This document shows positions 9,066 to 16,772 of a DNA stretch of 64,000 bases, one piece after another. The stretch covers positions 80,091 to 144,090 of the forward strand of contig UQTV01000005.1 in the NCBI GenBank assembly GCA_900544095.1, in the 5' to 3' direction. This stretch comes from an uncultured Collinsella sp. Its GTDB lineage: Bacteria; Actinomycetota; Coriobacteriia; Coriobacteriales; Coriobacteriaceae. The notes under the pieces are model-generated. The model was not told the DNA's origin. It saw only the letters and a program-made list of their open reading frames with translations, and ran no database searches. The stretch's first letter is position 1, and each line of letters starts with the position of its first letter. The translations under genes were made by a program, and so were the position numbers.

Positions 9066-10919
9066 CTAGCAGCCCTCCTTTGCGCAGACGGATGCGGGGA
9101 CGGTTGGGGCAGACGCGGGCGCCGCACTCCCCTGCTGACCCTCGAGCTCCTCGCGGCGAAGCTGCGACTGGCAAATCTCGCGATAGAGTTGGCAGCTTAC
9201 GTACAGCTCGTCGTGCGTACCCAGGCCCGCGACCGAGCCGTGGTCGAGCACGCAGATCATGTCGGCATCGCGAACGGTCGAGACGCGCTGGCTCACGATG
9301 ACGGTCGTCAGCGGCAGCCCGCCCTCGGCGGCACCGCGCACGCTGCGCTCGCGAATGGCATGGCGAAGCGCCGCATCGGTCTTAAAGTCGAGCGCCGAGG
9401 CAGAGTCATCCATAATCAGAACCTGAGGCGAACCCACCAGGGCACGCGCGATGGTCAGGCGCTGGCGCTGGCCGCCGCTAAAGTTCTTGCCGCCCGCCTC
9501 GACCGGCGCGTCCAGACCCTGAGGTTTTTTGCGCACGAACTCGCTGGCCTGCGCCATGTCGAGCGCCGCCCAGAGCTCATCGTCGGTCGCCGACTCGTCA
9601 CGCCAGGTCAGATTACTGCGGATCGTGCCGCTCACGAGCGATGCGCGTTGTGGGACGGTTGCAACCACATGGCGCAATTGGTCGAGCGGCCAAGCGCGCA
9701 CGTCGGAACCCATCACGCTCACACTGCCGGTGCCCGCATCGTACAGGCGCGGGATAAGCGAGACGAGCGTAGACTTACCGCTGCCCGTACCGCCGATAAT
9801 GCCAAGCGTCTTGCCCAGCGGCAGTTCCAGGGTCACATCGTTGACGGCATTTGCCGCGGCCGCGCCAAACGAAAAGCTCGCATGGCTCAAGCTCAGCGCG
9901 GAGACCGGAGCGGCATTGCCCATCGCGCCCGGCTTGGGCAGCGCGACCGGCTGGCTGCCCCCGTCGGTGATGCTCGGCTCACAATTGAGCACCTCGTTGA
10001 TACGCGACGCGCTGGCGCTCGCCTTGGTAAAGACCACGACTAGGTTGGCAACGTACACGATGGAGGTCAGGGTCTGCGTCATGTAGTTGACGAACGCCAT
10101 GACCTGACCCTGCGTAAGCTCGCCCACGTTGACCTGCATGCCGCCCACCCACAGGATGGAGCACACGCCCAGGTTCATCACAAGAAACGTGACGGGGTTG
10201 AGAATCGACGAGAGCTTGCCTACCGCGATGGCAGTATTGGCCTGGTCATCGGCGGCTTGGGCAAAGCGCTCACGCTCGTGATTTTCGCGCACAAAGGCGC
10301 GAACAACGCGGGCGCCCGAAAGCCCCTCGCGGCAGATAAGCGCGATGCGGTCGAGCTTTGCCTGCAGCTGCCTGTAATACGGAATGCAGCGCGCCATGAC
10401 AAACCAAAACACCAGGCCGATGGCGGGCGTGCAAATCAAAAAGATCATGCCGAGCTTAAGGTCGATGGCAAGGGCCGCGCACATAGAGCCCACCGCCAAG
10501 AAGGGCCAGCGGATGAGCATGCGCACGCCCAACGCCACGGCAAGCTGCACCTGGTTGACGTCGTTGGTGATGCGGGTGATAAGCGACGGCGTGCCAAAGC
10601 GGTCGAGTTCGGCATAGCTCAGTTTGTTGATATGCTGGTAGAGCGCACCGCGAATGTCGGTGCCCATGCCCTGCGAGGTGAGCGCCGCCATCTTTTGGCA
10701 GACGAGCGTAAACGAGATGCCGATCACGGCCATGGCGGCAAGCACCATGCCGTAGTGGACGACGGCGTCCACGTCGTGCGAGCCAATGCCCTTATCGATC
10801 ATCTGGGCAATCACCAGCGGCGTCAGCAGGTCAAAGATCACTTCGATCAACTTGCACGCAGGGCCGATCACCATATATCGGCGAAACTTACCACCAAAAC
10901 GCCTGAGCAACTCAATCAT
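9066..10919 (-). CDS. ABC exporter half-transporter, subunit A (degenerate-site subunit)
   Basis: 617 residues from the ATG at 10919 (SD GGAG, nine bases upstream). A GTG at 10976 would add 19 residues but has a poor SD. It has an exporter membrane domain (about 15-310), then Walker A GGTGSGKST, signature FSGGQ and Walker B LIMDDSAS, where the catalytic Glu is replaced by Asp. This is the usual degenerate half of a heterodimeric exporter and complements the canonical Walker B Glu of the partner at 7206-9065. First gene of a two-gene operon. The function is ATP-driven export of unknown substrate. Confidence 0.9.
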   Translation of the reverse strand: MIELLRRFGGKFRRYMVIGPACKLIEVIFDLLTPLVIAQMIDKGIGSHDVDAVVHYGMVLAAMAVIGISFTLVCQKMAALTSQGMGTDIRGALYQHINKLSYAELDRFGTPSLITRITNDVNQVQLAVALGVRMLIRWPFLAVGSMCAALAIDLKLGMIFLICTPAIGLVFWFVMARCIPYYRQLQAKLDRIALICREGLSGARVVRAFVRENHERERFAQAADDQANTAIAVGKLSSILNPVTFLVMNLGVCSILWVGGMQVNVGELTQGQVMAFVNYMTQTLTSIVYVANLVVVFTKASASASRINEVLNCEPSITDGGSQPVALPKPGAMGNAAPVSALSLSHASFSFGAAAANAVNDVTLELPLGKTLGIIGGTGSGKSTLVSLIPRLYDAGTGSVSVMGSDVRAWPLDQLRHVVATVPQRASLVSGTIRSNLTWRDESATDDELWAALDMAQASEFVRKKPQGLDAPVEAGGKNFSGGQRQRLTIARALVGSPQVLIMDDSASALDFKTDAALRHAIRERSVRGAAEGGLPLTTVIVSQRVSTVRDADMICVLDHGSVAGLGTHDELYVSCQLYREICQSQLRREELEGQQGSAAPASAPTVPASVCAKEGC

Positions 10920-11128
10920 GTATAGGCGCTCCCTATCATCATCCACATTCAATTCGAACCATGATAGTACCGCCACCCCAAAAGAAGCGTAAACAACTCA
11001 TCATTTCTAACGGGATTCAGTTTTCAGAGGAGCATACGCGCACACCCAGCCAGTGGCGGGCCAATCGCTTGGTATACTTACATTAGTGCTACCAAGTTAG
11101 TCGCCGACCCTTGAAATGAGGTGCCGAG

Positions 11129-12121
11129 ATGAACGACATTCTCGCAAGAAGTGCAAGACGAGCAACTGTGGGCATCGCCCTTTCCGCGGCACTTGTCGCG
11201 GGAATCGCCCCCGCAACGGCGATCGCGGCAGAAACCAGCTCCCCCACCGGTGCAGTTGCCTTGCAGACGGAAGACGCGGCCGCCGCAAAGGAAAAAGCGT
11301 ATGCAGCCATGCAGGAAGCGCTCAAAAACCTCGAGGCCGCAAAAGACGCCGCAGGTCCTGAGATATTAGAGACTATCGAGCATGTGATTACCGATTTGCA
11401 ATCGCTCCGCGACAGGATGCTGAAGGAAGCCGACGACTCAAGGGGACCTCTTCTTTACCTACAAGCGAACGTCGATGCAGCCCAAGCCAAATACGATGAG
11501 GCCCACGACCGGACAAGCGGCCTTCAGGCAGAATTAAATAAGGCAATCGACGACGGAGCTTCTAACGAAACTATTAAGCAGTTGCAAAGTGAGATCATGT
11601 CGGCAGAAAGGCGAGAAAAATCTTGTGAAGATGATCTTCACCGCTGCCAACGCCGGCTCGAAAGCCAGGAAAGTGTCGTCGCGAAGTTCGAAGCCAATGC
11701 GGAAAAATGTCAAACCGATATCGACGAAGAGACAGCCAAGCGAGATGCGCTCCTCGACAATTTGAAAAAAGCGCAAACGGCCTATGACGACGCCTGCAAG
11801 GCATACGAAGAGGCAAAGGCCGCGGCAGACAAGGCCACCTCGCCCGAGATAACGCAACCGACCGAGACGACGTCTCCCTCCAACTCGACGCAACCGACCG
11901 AGACGACGCAGCCCACCGGCTCGTCCGCAACCGGTAAAGACACCTCGCCAAACTCCACCAAGCAGGCGAACTCGAGCAGCGGCAAACAAGCAGATACGAC
12001 CGCCGACAAGCTCGCGAACACGGGCGACACAACACCGAGCGCAATCGCACTCGCGGCAATCGCCGCCGCAGGCCTCGGAATAACCGCCACAGCCACACGC
12101 CGCATCAGGAACTCAAAATAG
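11129..12121 (+). CDS. Secreted coiled-coil surface protein with LPXTG-like (LANTG) sortase anchor
   Basis: 330 residues with a GAGGT SD. Residues 1-34 are a signal peptide (SARRATVGIALSAALVAG..., cleavage near AIAA). Residues of about 50-235 are rich in Ala/Glu/Lys heptads, consistent with a long coiled coil. A Thr/Ser/Pro-rich stalk (about 237-295) contains repeats of QPTETT. The end has LANTG, a hydrophobic segment and RRIRNSK, the architecture of a sortase substrate with Ala at the Pro position. A TATACT -10-like box lies at 11071-11076. It is probably wall-anchored; binding partner unknown. A strong terminator follows. Confidence 0.82.
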   Translation: MNDILARSARRATVGIALSAALVAGIAPATAIAAETSSPTGAVALQTEDAAAAKEKAYAAMQEALKNLEAAKDAAGPEILETIEHVITDLQSLRDRMLKEADDSRGPLLYLQANVDAAQAKYDEAHDRTSGLQAELNKAIDDGASNETIKQLQSEIMSAERREKSCEDDLHRCQRRLESQESVVAKFEANAEKCQTDIDEETAKRDALLDNLKKAQTAYDDACKAYEEAKAAADKATSPEITQPTETTSPSNSTQPTETTQPTGSSATGKDTSPNSTKQANSSSGKQADTTADKLANTGDTTPSAIALAAIAAAGLGITATATRRIRNSK

Positions 12122-12165
12122 CCGCCAGCGGTTATTGTCTTCGCCAATCCACAAGCCCAGAGACA

Positions 12166-12206
12166 AAAAGAGGCCTGTTTCCCCACCTAGGGAAACGGGC
12201 CTCTTT
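12166..12206 (+). terminator. Rho-independent terminator of the LANTG protein gene
   Basis: A long stem of AAAGAGGCC(C/T)GTTTCCC and its complement around a short loop, ending in CTCTTT. Confidence 0.8.
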
Positions 12207-12342
12207 AACTACAAAAATACAAGCAACAGCACCGCCGCCTCTTGAACCACGTAGCCATCAATGCCCAAACAACGCCAACGAGCAGCAAAAGACACGGGAT
12301 TAAATTATTCAGATAAATGTGACCCTTCAGGTGGTTTTGGTC

Positions 12343-12447
12343 GGCTACCCGCGAGTGCCGGCAGGGCGCTTGGTAGTCGAGCGATCCCGCAGGCAAAGCC
12401 GAGGACCAGCGAGACACCAAGCGCCCTGCCGGCACTCGCGGGTAGCC
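12343..12447. repeat. Long perfect inverted repeat (32-bp arms)
   Basis: Arms at 12343-12374 and 12416-12447 are exact reverse complements over 32 bases, with a loop of 41. The arm begins GGCTACCCGCGAGTGCCGGC. It lies directly downstream of the SRP RNA on the minus strand. No open frame or transposase is associated. Confidence 0.9.
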
Positions 12448-12455
12448 GCGGCACC

Positions 12456-12578
12456 AAAAAGCGCCTGCGCACTCGATGGATTCGGATGCCCGACAGAGGC
12501 TCCTTATGGCTGCTTCCTTCCGGACCTGACCAGATTCGGAACATGTCGTCATCCGAACCCATCGAACGCGCTAGGCGC
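12456..12578 (-). ncRNA. ffs: Signal recognition particle RNA, small (4.5S-like) type
   Basis: On the minus strand the conserved SRP domain IV core GGTCAGGTCCGGAAGGAAGC is present, with the GGAA tetraloop. The flanks form one long helix: GCGCCTAGCGCGTTCGATGG at the 5' end pairs with the 3' end after CATCCGAATCCATCGAG. The size, about 115 nt, fits the short bacterial form without an Alu domain. The transcript probably ends in the T run at 12456-12460. It acts with Ffh to target membrane proteins. Confidence 0.92.
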
Positions 12579-12585
12579 TCGGTAT

Positions 12586-12614
12586 ATCTTACCCGCTCCC
12601 GCCCGATGGGGCAA
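12586..12614 (-). promoter_or_regulatory. Putative promoter of the SRP RNA gene
   Basis: On the minus strand, TTGCCC (12609-12614) and TAAGAT (12586-12591) are separated by 17 bases and lie seven bases before the inferred RNA 5' end. Confidence 0.6.
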
Positions 12615-12620
12615 GACAGC

Positions 12621-12706
12621 TAATTTGGGACGGGGCTTTTTTGACTACTTTTTGACTGGTGGGGCATCAGGGTGGCGAAAGTAGTCAAGGAGGCCCCGTC
12701 CTAAAT
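12621..12706. repeat. Imperfect inverted repeat with about 29-bp arms
   Basis: Arms at about 12622-12650 and 12678-12706 match at roughly 25 of 29 positions and share GGACGGGGC and TTGACTACTTT. It sits between the SRP RNA promoter and the next hairpin element. Confidence 0.75.
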
Positions 12707-12723
12707 AGACTGATCTGGTGCTG

Positions 12724-12885
12724 TGCCACGAAAAGGGCCCATCTACTACGTTTAGGTCGCAGGGGTCGACCATAGCCGACTTTTTCGAAAATCGGCAAGC
12801 TTTCTACCTGCGGTTTTGTTTTTGCAAATTCCGGGATGGTCGAGGGTGGCCGGCTTAACGTAGTAGATGGTCGCATTTCGTGGCA
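12724..12885. repeat. Imperfect inverted repeat with 33-bp arms
   Basis: Arms at 12724-12756 and 12853-12885 share TGCCACGAAA at the outer end and CCATCTACTACGTT inside. The loop carries its own hairpin (GCCGAC...TCGGC near 12775-12797). MITE-like in form, but no target duplication is obvious. Confidence 0.75.
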
Positions 12886-12935
12886 AACGGTCCGACCCAA
12901 GACCCAAGGCAGCCAACCTCGAATGGCCATTCTCA

Positions 12936-13004
12936 AAGTTGCGGTGGAATACGGACTGAATTGGCCCCTTAAAGGCAAAAACACTCCGTATTCCACCGCA
13001 ACTT
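12936..13004. repeat. Perfect 20-bp inverted repeat downstream of tadA-glxK
   Basis: Arms 12936-12955 and 12985-13004 are exact reverse complements with a 29-base loop. It begins 16 bases past the stop of the minus-strand fusion gene, so it may also stabilise or terminate that transcript. It lacks a clean T run. Confidence 0.85.
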
Positions 13005-13019
13005 ATAGGGAGATAGGCC

Positions 13020-14801
13020 TTAGAGGCGAGCGAGGTCATAGGCTTGTGCGGCTGACTCGCCGGCGCAGATAAGGTTGGCTGTGGCTTCTTGCGGATCGAG
13101 TGCCCGCTCCAGGTCCACGGGCTTGCGACAGATCGGCAGGACAAGGTCGATGCCCTGCTCGTACACCGCATCCAGGTTGTCGGCACGACCGCCCACGACG
13201 GCAACAACCGGCTTGCCATATCGCTTGGCACGGCGGGCCACGCCCACCGGCGCCTTGCCGGCGGCGGATTGCTCGTCCATATTGCCCTCGCCCGTTATGA
13301 CCAGGTCGACATCGCGTACACGCTCGTCAAACCCCACGAGATCGAGCACTGTCTCCACGCCCGAACGCAACTCGGCACCGAGCGCCAGCAGCGCGGCGCC
13401 CAGGCCGCCGGCGGCACCGGCACCGGGCACGCCGAGCACCGAGCCGAACGTCCGTGCACCCTCGGGCACGCGCAGCAGCCCCTGGGCCCGAGCCTCGACA
13501 ATTGCCGTATCGAGCAGACGACCGTAGCCGACCATCCAACTGTCGCACCTGCTCAGCGCCTCGGCGTCACCCGTCGGCAAGCCTTTCTGCCCACCAAACA
13601 CCGCCAATGCGCCCCGACGCCCCACGAGCGGATTCTCGACATCCGAAAGCACAACGATACGAGCGTCATCCAAAGCCTGAAGCGCTAGCGCCAAATCAAC
13701 GCTCGCCACCTGCTCAAGGCCTGCAAGACCGGGGGCGATATCGCAGCCCCGATCATCGACCACACGCGCGCCCAGCGCCTGCAGCATGCCGGCGCCACCG
13801 TCGTTGGTGGCACTGCCGCCCAGACCAATATAGATAGTCTTTGCCCCAGCACGGACTGCGCGAAGCATGAGCTCGCCCACGCCATAGGTCGAAGCCGCCA
13901 ACGCCGCCGACTCCGTACAGGGCGAATACCCAATACCCGCCGCCTCGGCCATCTCAATAACAGCCGACTCGCGCCCGCCGTCAACCAGTAACCGTGCGGG
14001 CACACGATCGCCCAAGGGGCCCGCAACCTCGCAGGTCGCAAGTTCACCACCGCACGCGGCAACGGCATCGAGCGTCCCCTCGCCACCATCTGCCAGCAGC
14101 AATGTGCACACCTCGGCATCGGGCCAAACGCGGCGTACGCCTTCGGCAACGGCCTCCTCTGCCCGCGCACTCGACACGCTACCCTTAAAGGAGTCGATCG
14201 CCAGCAGCACACGGCGGGGCCGGCGGCACGCAGGACCAAAGTCAACCGCCGTGTCAGTATCCTCACCGGCACCTGCAAGTGCTGCGGCGTGAGCGGCGTG
14301 TGCTTCAAGATCGGCCCCACAACCGCAGCCAGCACCATCGGTGCCACGCAGCCTACTAAAATAGCTGCTCAACACCTCACGACACTCGTCTGCCAGCACG
14401 CCGGCGGTCACGTTAAACCGATGATTCAGGCGCGAATCGGCATTCAGGTCATACAGCGAACCCAGAGCGCCCGCCTTGGCATCAGCCGCGCCATACACGC
14501 AGCGTCCTACGCGCGCGTTAACCATAAGCCCCGCACACATGCAGCAGGGCTCGAGCGTCACGTAGACCGTACAGTCGGAAAGGCGCCAGCGACCGAGCGA
14601 CCGAGCGGCAGCGCACAGGGCCGCGAACTCTGCATGCGCCGAAGGGTCCTGATCGAGCTCACGACGATTATGCGCCCGCGCGACAATCTCACCCGCGCGC
14701 ACCACCACAGCGCCAATGGGCACCTCGCCCACCGCCGCGGCGGCGCGCGCCTCCGCCAACGCCTCGCGCATGAACTTCTCGTCGATTTCGGTGCTCGTCA
14801 T
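13020..14801 (-). CDS. TadA-type deaminase fused to glycerate kinase
   Basis: 593 residues from the ATG at 14801 (SD GGGAAGG). Residues 1-155 are a tRNA-adenosine deaminase TadA domain: HAE at 56-58 (zinc His and catalytic Glu) and PCCMC at 85-89 (zinc Cys). A Gly/Ala/Cys-rich linker follows. Residues from about 198 to the end are a GlxK/GarK-type glycerate kinase, starting VLLAIDSFKGS and carrying GLGGSATNDGGAG. Each domain has about its usual family length and there is no internal stop, so this is a true in-frame fusion. TadA makes inosine-34 in tRNA-Arg, while glycerate kinase phosphorylates glycerate; no pathway link is obvious. Confidence 0.9.
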   Translation of the reverse strand: MTSTEIDEKFMREALAEARAAAAVGEVPIGAVVVRAGEIVARAHNRRELDQDPSAHAEFAALCAAARSLGRWRLSDCTVYVTLEPCCMCAGLMVNARVGRCVYGAADAKAGALGSLYDLNADSRLNHRFNVTAGVLADECREVLSSYFSRLRGTDGAGCGCGADLEAHAAHAAALAGAGEDTDTAVDFGPACRRPRRVLLAIDSFKGSVSSARAEEAVAEGVRRVWPDAEVCTLLLADGGEGTLDAVAACGGELATCEVAGPLGDRVPARLLVDGGRESAVIEMAEAAGIGYSPCTESAALAASTYGVGELMLRAVRAGAKTIYIGLGGSATNDGGAGMLQALGARVVDDRGCDIAPGLAGLEQVASVDLALALQALDDARIVVLSDVENPLVGRRGALAVFGGQKGLPTGDAEALSRCDSWMVGYGRLLDTAIVEARAQGLLRVPEGARTFGSVLGVPGAGAAGGLGAALLALGAELRSGVETVLDLVGFDERVRDVDLVITGEGNMDEQSAAGKAPVGVARRAKRYGKPVVAVVGGRADNLDAVYEQGIDLVLPICRKPVDLERALDPQEATANLICAGESAAQAYDLARL

Positions 14802-14852
14802 CGTTCGCCTTCCCTGTTGCAAATTCAAAACGATGCTATCATTACGACTCAC

Positions 14853-14942
14853 GGAGAGATGGCAGAGCGGTTGAATGCGGCGGTCTTGAAAACCGTTGAG
14901 CGCGAGAGCGTTCCGGGGGTTCGAATCCCCCTCTCTCCGCCA
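14853..14942 (+). tRNA. tRNA-Ser (anticodon TGA), CCA encoded
   Basis: The acceptor arm GGAGAGA pairs with TCTCTCC, the discriminator is G and CCA is encoded at 14940-14942. The anticodon loop reads CTTGAAA, giving TGA. A long variable arm (GCGCGAGAGCGT region) and the T-loop GGTTCGAATCC are present. It is oriented opposite to the fusion gene just upstream and ends three bases before the TetR gene's stop. Confidence 0.95.
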
Positions 14943-14945
14943 CTT

Positions 14946-15542
14946 TTAATGATGCACCGGCGTCATGGTTCGCTCGAACAGTGCATCGACCACGTCGGCT
15001 ATCTCAGGTCGACGCTCAAGATCGTGGCCCGATTCCCACCATATCGTGAAAAGTCGAATAATACCGCCGGCGACAAACTCAGACGTCGTCTCGAGTGACA
15101 CGGGGGCCAGGGCATCCTCGGCAAGCACGTTCATCACACGCTCGCGGATGGAGCGGGCAATGCGGTCGCAAATAACGTTTGTCAGCATGCCCGACATGCT
15201 GCTTGCCAAAATGTTATCCATGAGCTGCTCGTGCGCCAGAATCAAATCCATGGCATCGTCCAAAATCGCGTGCCGAAGCGCGCGCACGTCCTCGGCAGAC
15301 ACTGCGCCGGCCTCATCGGGCTGTTTTTGCGGCAAACCCGACATAAGCTCATCGATATAAAAGGCAAAGTAATCGTTCTTGTCGCGAAAGTGCTTGTAGA
15401 ACGTCGTGCGGCGAATCATGGCGCGGTCGCACAGCATGGCAACCGTCAGGTCCTCAAAACGATGCTCCTCGAGAAGTTCGGTGAAGGCATCGAACAGGGC
15501 GCGGTAGGTTTTCTTAATGCGAAGGTCCACTGATATCGCCAT
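14946..15542 (-). CDS. TetR/AcrR family transcriptional regulator
   Basis: 198 residues from the ATG at 15542. The N-terminal helix-turn-helix (about 10-55) includes FEDLTVAMLCDRAMIRRTTF, followed by the TetR-typical YKHFRDKNDYF. The C-terminal domain resembles the DhaS-like subgroup, with an all-helical ligand or dimer domain. The GAGG abuts the ATG, so a GTG four codons later is a possible alternative start. No obvious target operon is adjacent (tRNA-Ser on one side, lemA divergent on the other), so its effector and regulon are unknown. Confidence 0.85.
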   Translation of the reverse strand: MAISVDLRIKKTYRALFDAFTELLEEHRFEDLTVAMLCDRAMIRRTTFYKHFRDKNDYFAFYIDELMSGLPQKQPDEAGAVSAEDVRALRHAILDDAMDLILAHEQLMDNILASSMSGMLTNVICDRIARSIRERVMNVLAEDALAPVSLETTSEFVAGGIIRLFTIWWESGHDLERRPEIADVVDALFERTMTPVHH

Positions 15543-15741
15543 CCTCAGGGCAAAGACAACACTCGACAATCTGTCGCATATCTTACACCTGTACCTCGCG
15601 CGCTTTGTCCCGGTACCAACCCCACCGAAAACATAACGCTTACCGGAAAGTTCGGCACGGCAAAACGTTGCGGGTATACTAGTAGCGTTATACCAACGGC
15701 AGCTGGCGCATGCCGCCGCGGCCATTCGAAACGGAGACATC

Positions 15742-16293
15742 ATGATTACCGTCATCATCGGCATCGTTGTTGTCATTGTGATTGTCTGCGCCATCGCCGG
15801 CATCTACAACAACATGGTCACCAAGCGTAACCGCATCGATAACGCCTGGCAGAACATCGATACGCAGCTGCAGCGCCGCAACGACCTGATCCCCAACCTG
15901 GTCGAGACCGTCAAGGGCTACGCCAAGCACGAGCAGGAGACGCTCTCCGCCGTGATCAGCGCGCGCAACACCGCCGTCAAGGCCACCACGCCCGAGGCCA
16001 AGATGGAAGCCGACAACGTGCTGACCGGTGCGCTGCGCCAGCTCTTCGCCGTAGCCGAGGCCTATCCCGATCTTAAGGCAAACACTAACTTTACGCAGCT
16101 GCAGGCATCGCTCGAGGATACCGAGAACAAGATTAGCTATGCACGCCAGAGCTACAACGATTGCGTGCTCAGCTACAACAACGCCATTCAGACGTTCCCG
16201 GCTGTCATCTTTGCCGGCATCTTCCAGTTTAAGGAGCGCCAGGGCTTCGAGGCCGCCGAAGCAGCCCGCCAGGCCCCGACCGTCAAGTTCTAG
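15742..16293 (+). CDS. lemA: LemA family membrane protein
   Basis: 183 residues. One N-terminal membrane segment (about 2-23) is followed by the family signature YNNMVTKRNRIDNAWQNIDT and QLQRRNDLIPNLVETVKGYA, then a helical-bundle domain. The length is typical. Unlike many genomes there is no adjacent Zn-protease (HtpX) or TPM-domain gene; it is followed by its own terminator. Promoter-like TTCGGC and TATACT (15651, 15675; 18-base spacer) lie upstream. The function of LemA proteins is poorly defined; membrane-associated. Confidence 0.92.
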   Translation: MITVIIGIVVVIVIVCAIAGIYNNMVTKRNRIDNAWQNIDTQLQRRNDLIPNLVETVKGYAKHEQETLSAVISARNTAVKATTPEAKMEADNVLTGALRQLFAVAEAYPDLKANTNFTQLQASLEDTENKISYARQSYNDCVLSYNNAIQTFPAVIFAGIFQFKERQGFEAAEAARQAPTVKF

Positions 16294-16329
16294 TAGTTTG
16301 ACAGCGCATCCTTAATCGTCCAAATGTAT

Positions 16330-16376
16330 AAACCGCCCCGTCGAATGCATACTTCGACGGGGCGGTTTCCTTTTTC
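16330..16376 (+). terminator. Terminator of lemA
   Basis: A 15-bp stem AAACCGCCCCGTCGA and its complement, followed by a pyrimidine-rich tail TTCCTTTTT. Confidence 0.9.
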
Positions 16377-16640
16377 GCGAAGGTCCCCCTCTAAGCGCCG
16401 TGCATTTTTAGGAGTATTCAACATAACCAAGGGCTTCGGACGCTACGATAAATGCCAAAGACCGCGAATGTCCCTGCAAATCAAAACGCTGTCAGCCCAT
16501 AACCCCGCCCATCATTCGTAGAAAACATCGAGAAATCCCGATTTTTGCCCGAGGTCGGTATGCAGGGGCCTTCGATTGCAGAATACTCGCAAAAATGCAC
16601 GTCGCCACCACCCCCACATGGCGCGAACCAAAACAAAAGC
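16377..16640. other. Intergenic region without recognisable gene
   Basis: Between the lemA terminator and the ilvE hairpin no coding frame or RNA family was recognised on either strand. Confidence 0.5.
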
Positions 16641-16747
16641 GCGGCCTTCCTTTCCGGCGCACTCCGCAGGACGAAAGAACCTCCGCCGCACGAAGTGCGC
16701 AGCGGAGGTTCTTTCATGTCCGAGGACGCGCCGGAAAGGAAGGCCGC
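16641..16747 (-). terminator. Nested double-hairpin element downstream of ilvE
   Basis: Outer arms 16641-16660 and 16728-16747 are exact 20-bp complements. Inner arms GAAAGAACCTCCGC (16673-16686) and 16702-16715 are also exact and enclose CGCACGAAGTGCG. On the minus strand the outer stem is followed by GCTTTTGTTTT, consistent with termination of ilvE. The size is far beyond a normal terminator. Confidence 0.7.
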
Positions 16748-16772
16748 CCTCGGGCCGGACAGCTAAGACAGC

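Noticed and set aside
7269..10043. 924-residue open frame on the plus strand
   Set aside because: It is antisense to two ABC exporter genes with clear motifs; its own translation is Arg/His/Ala-rich without any recognisable domain.
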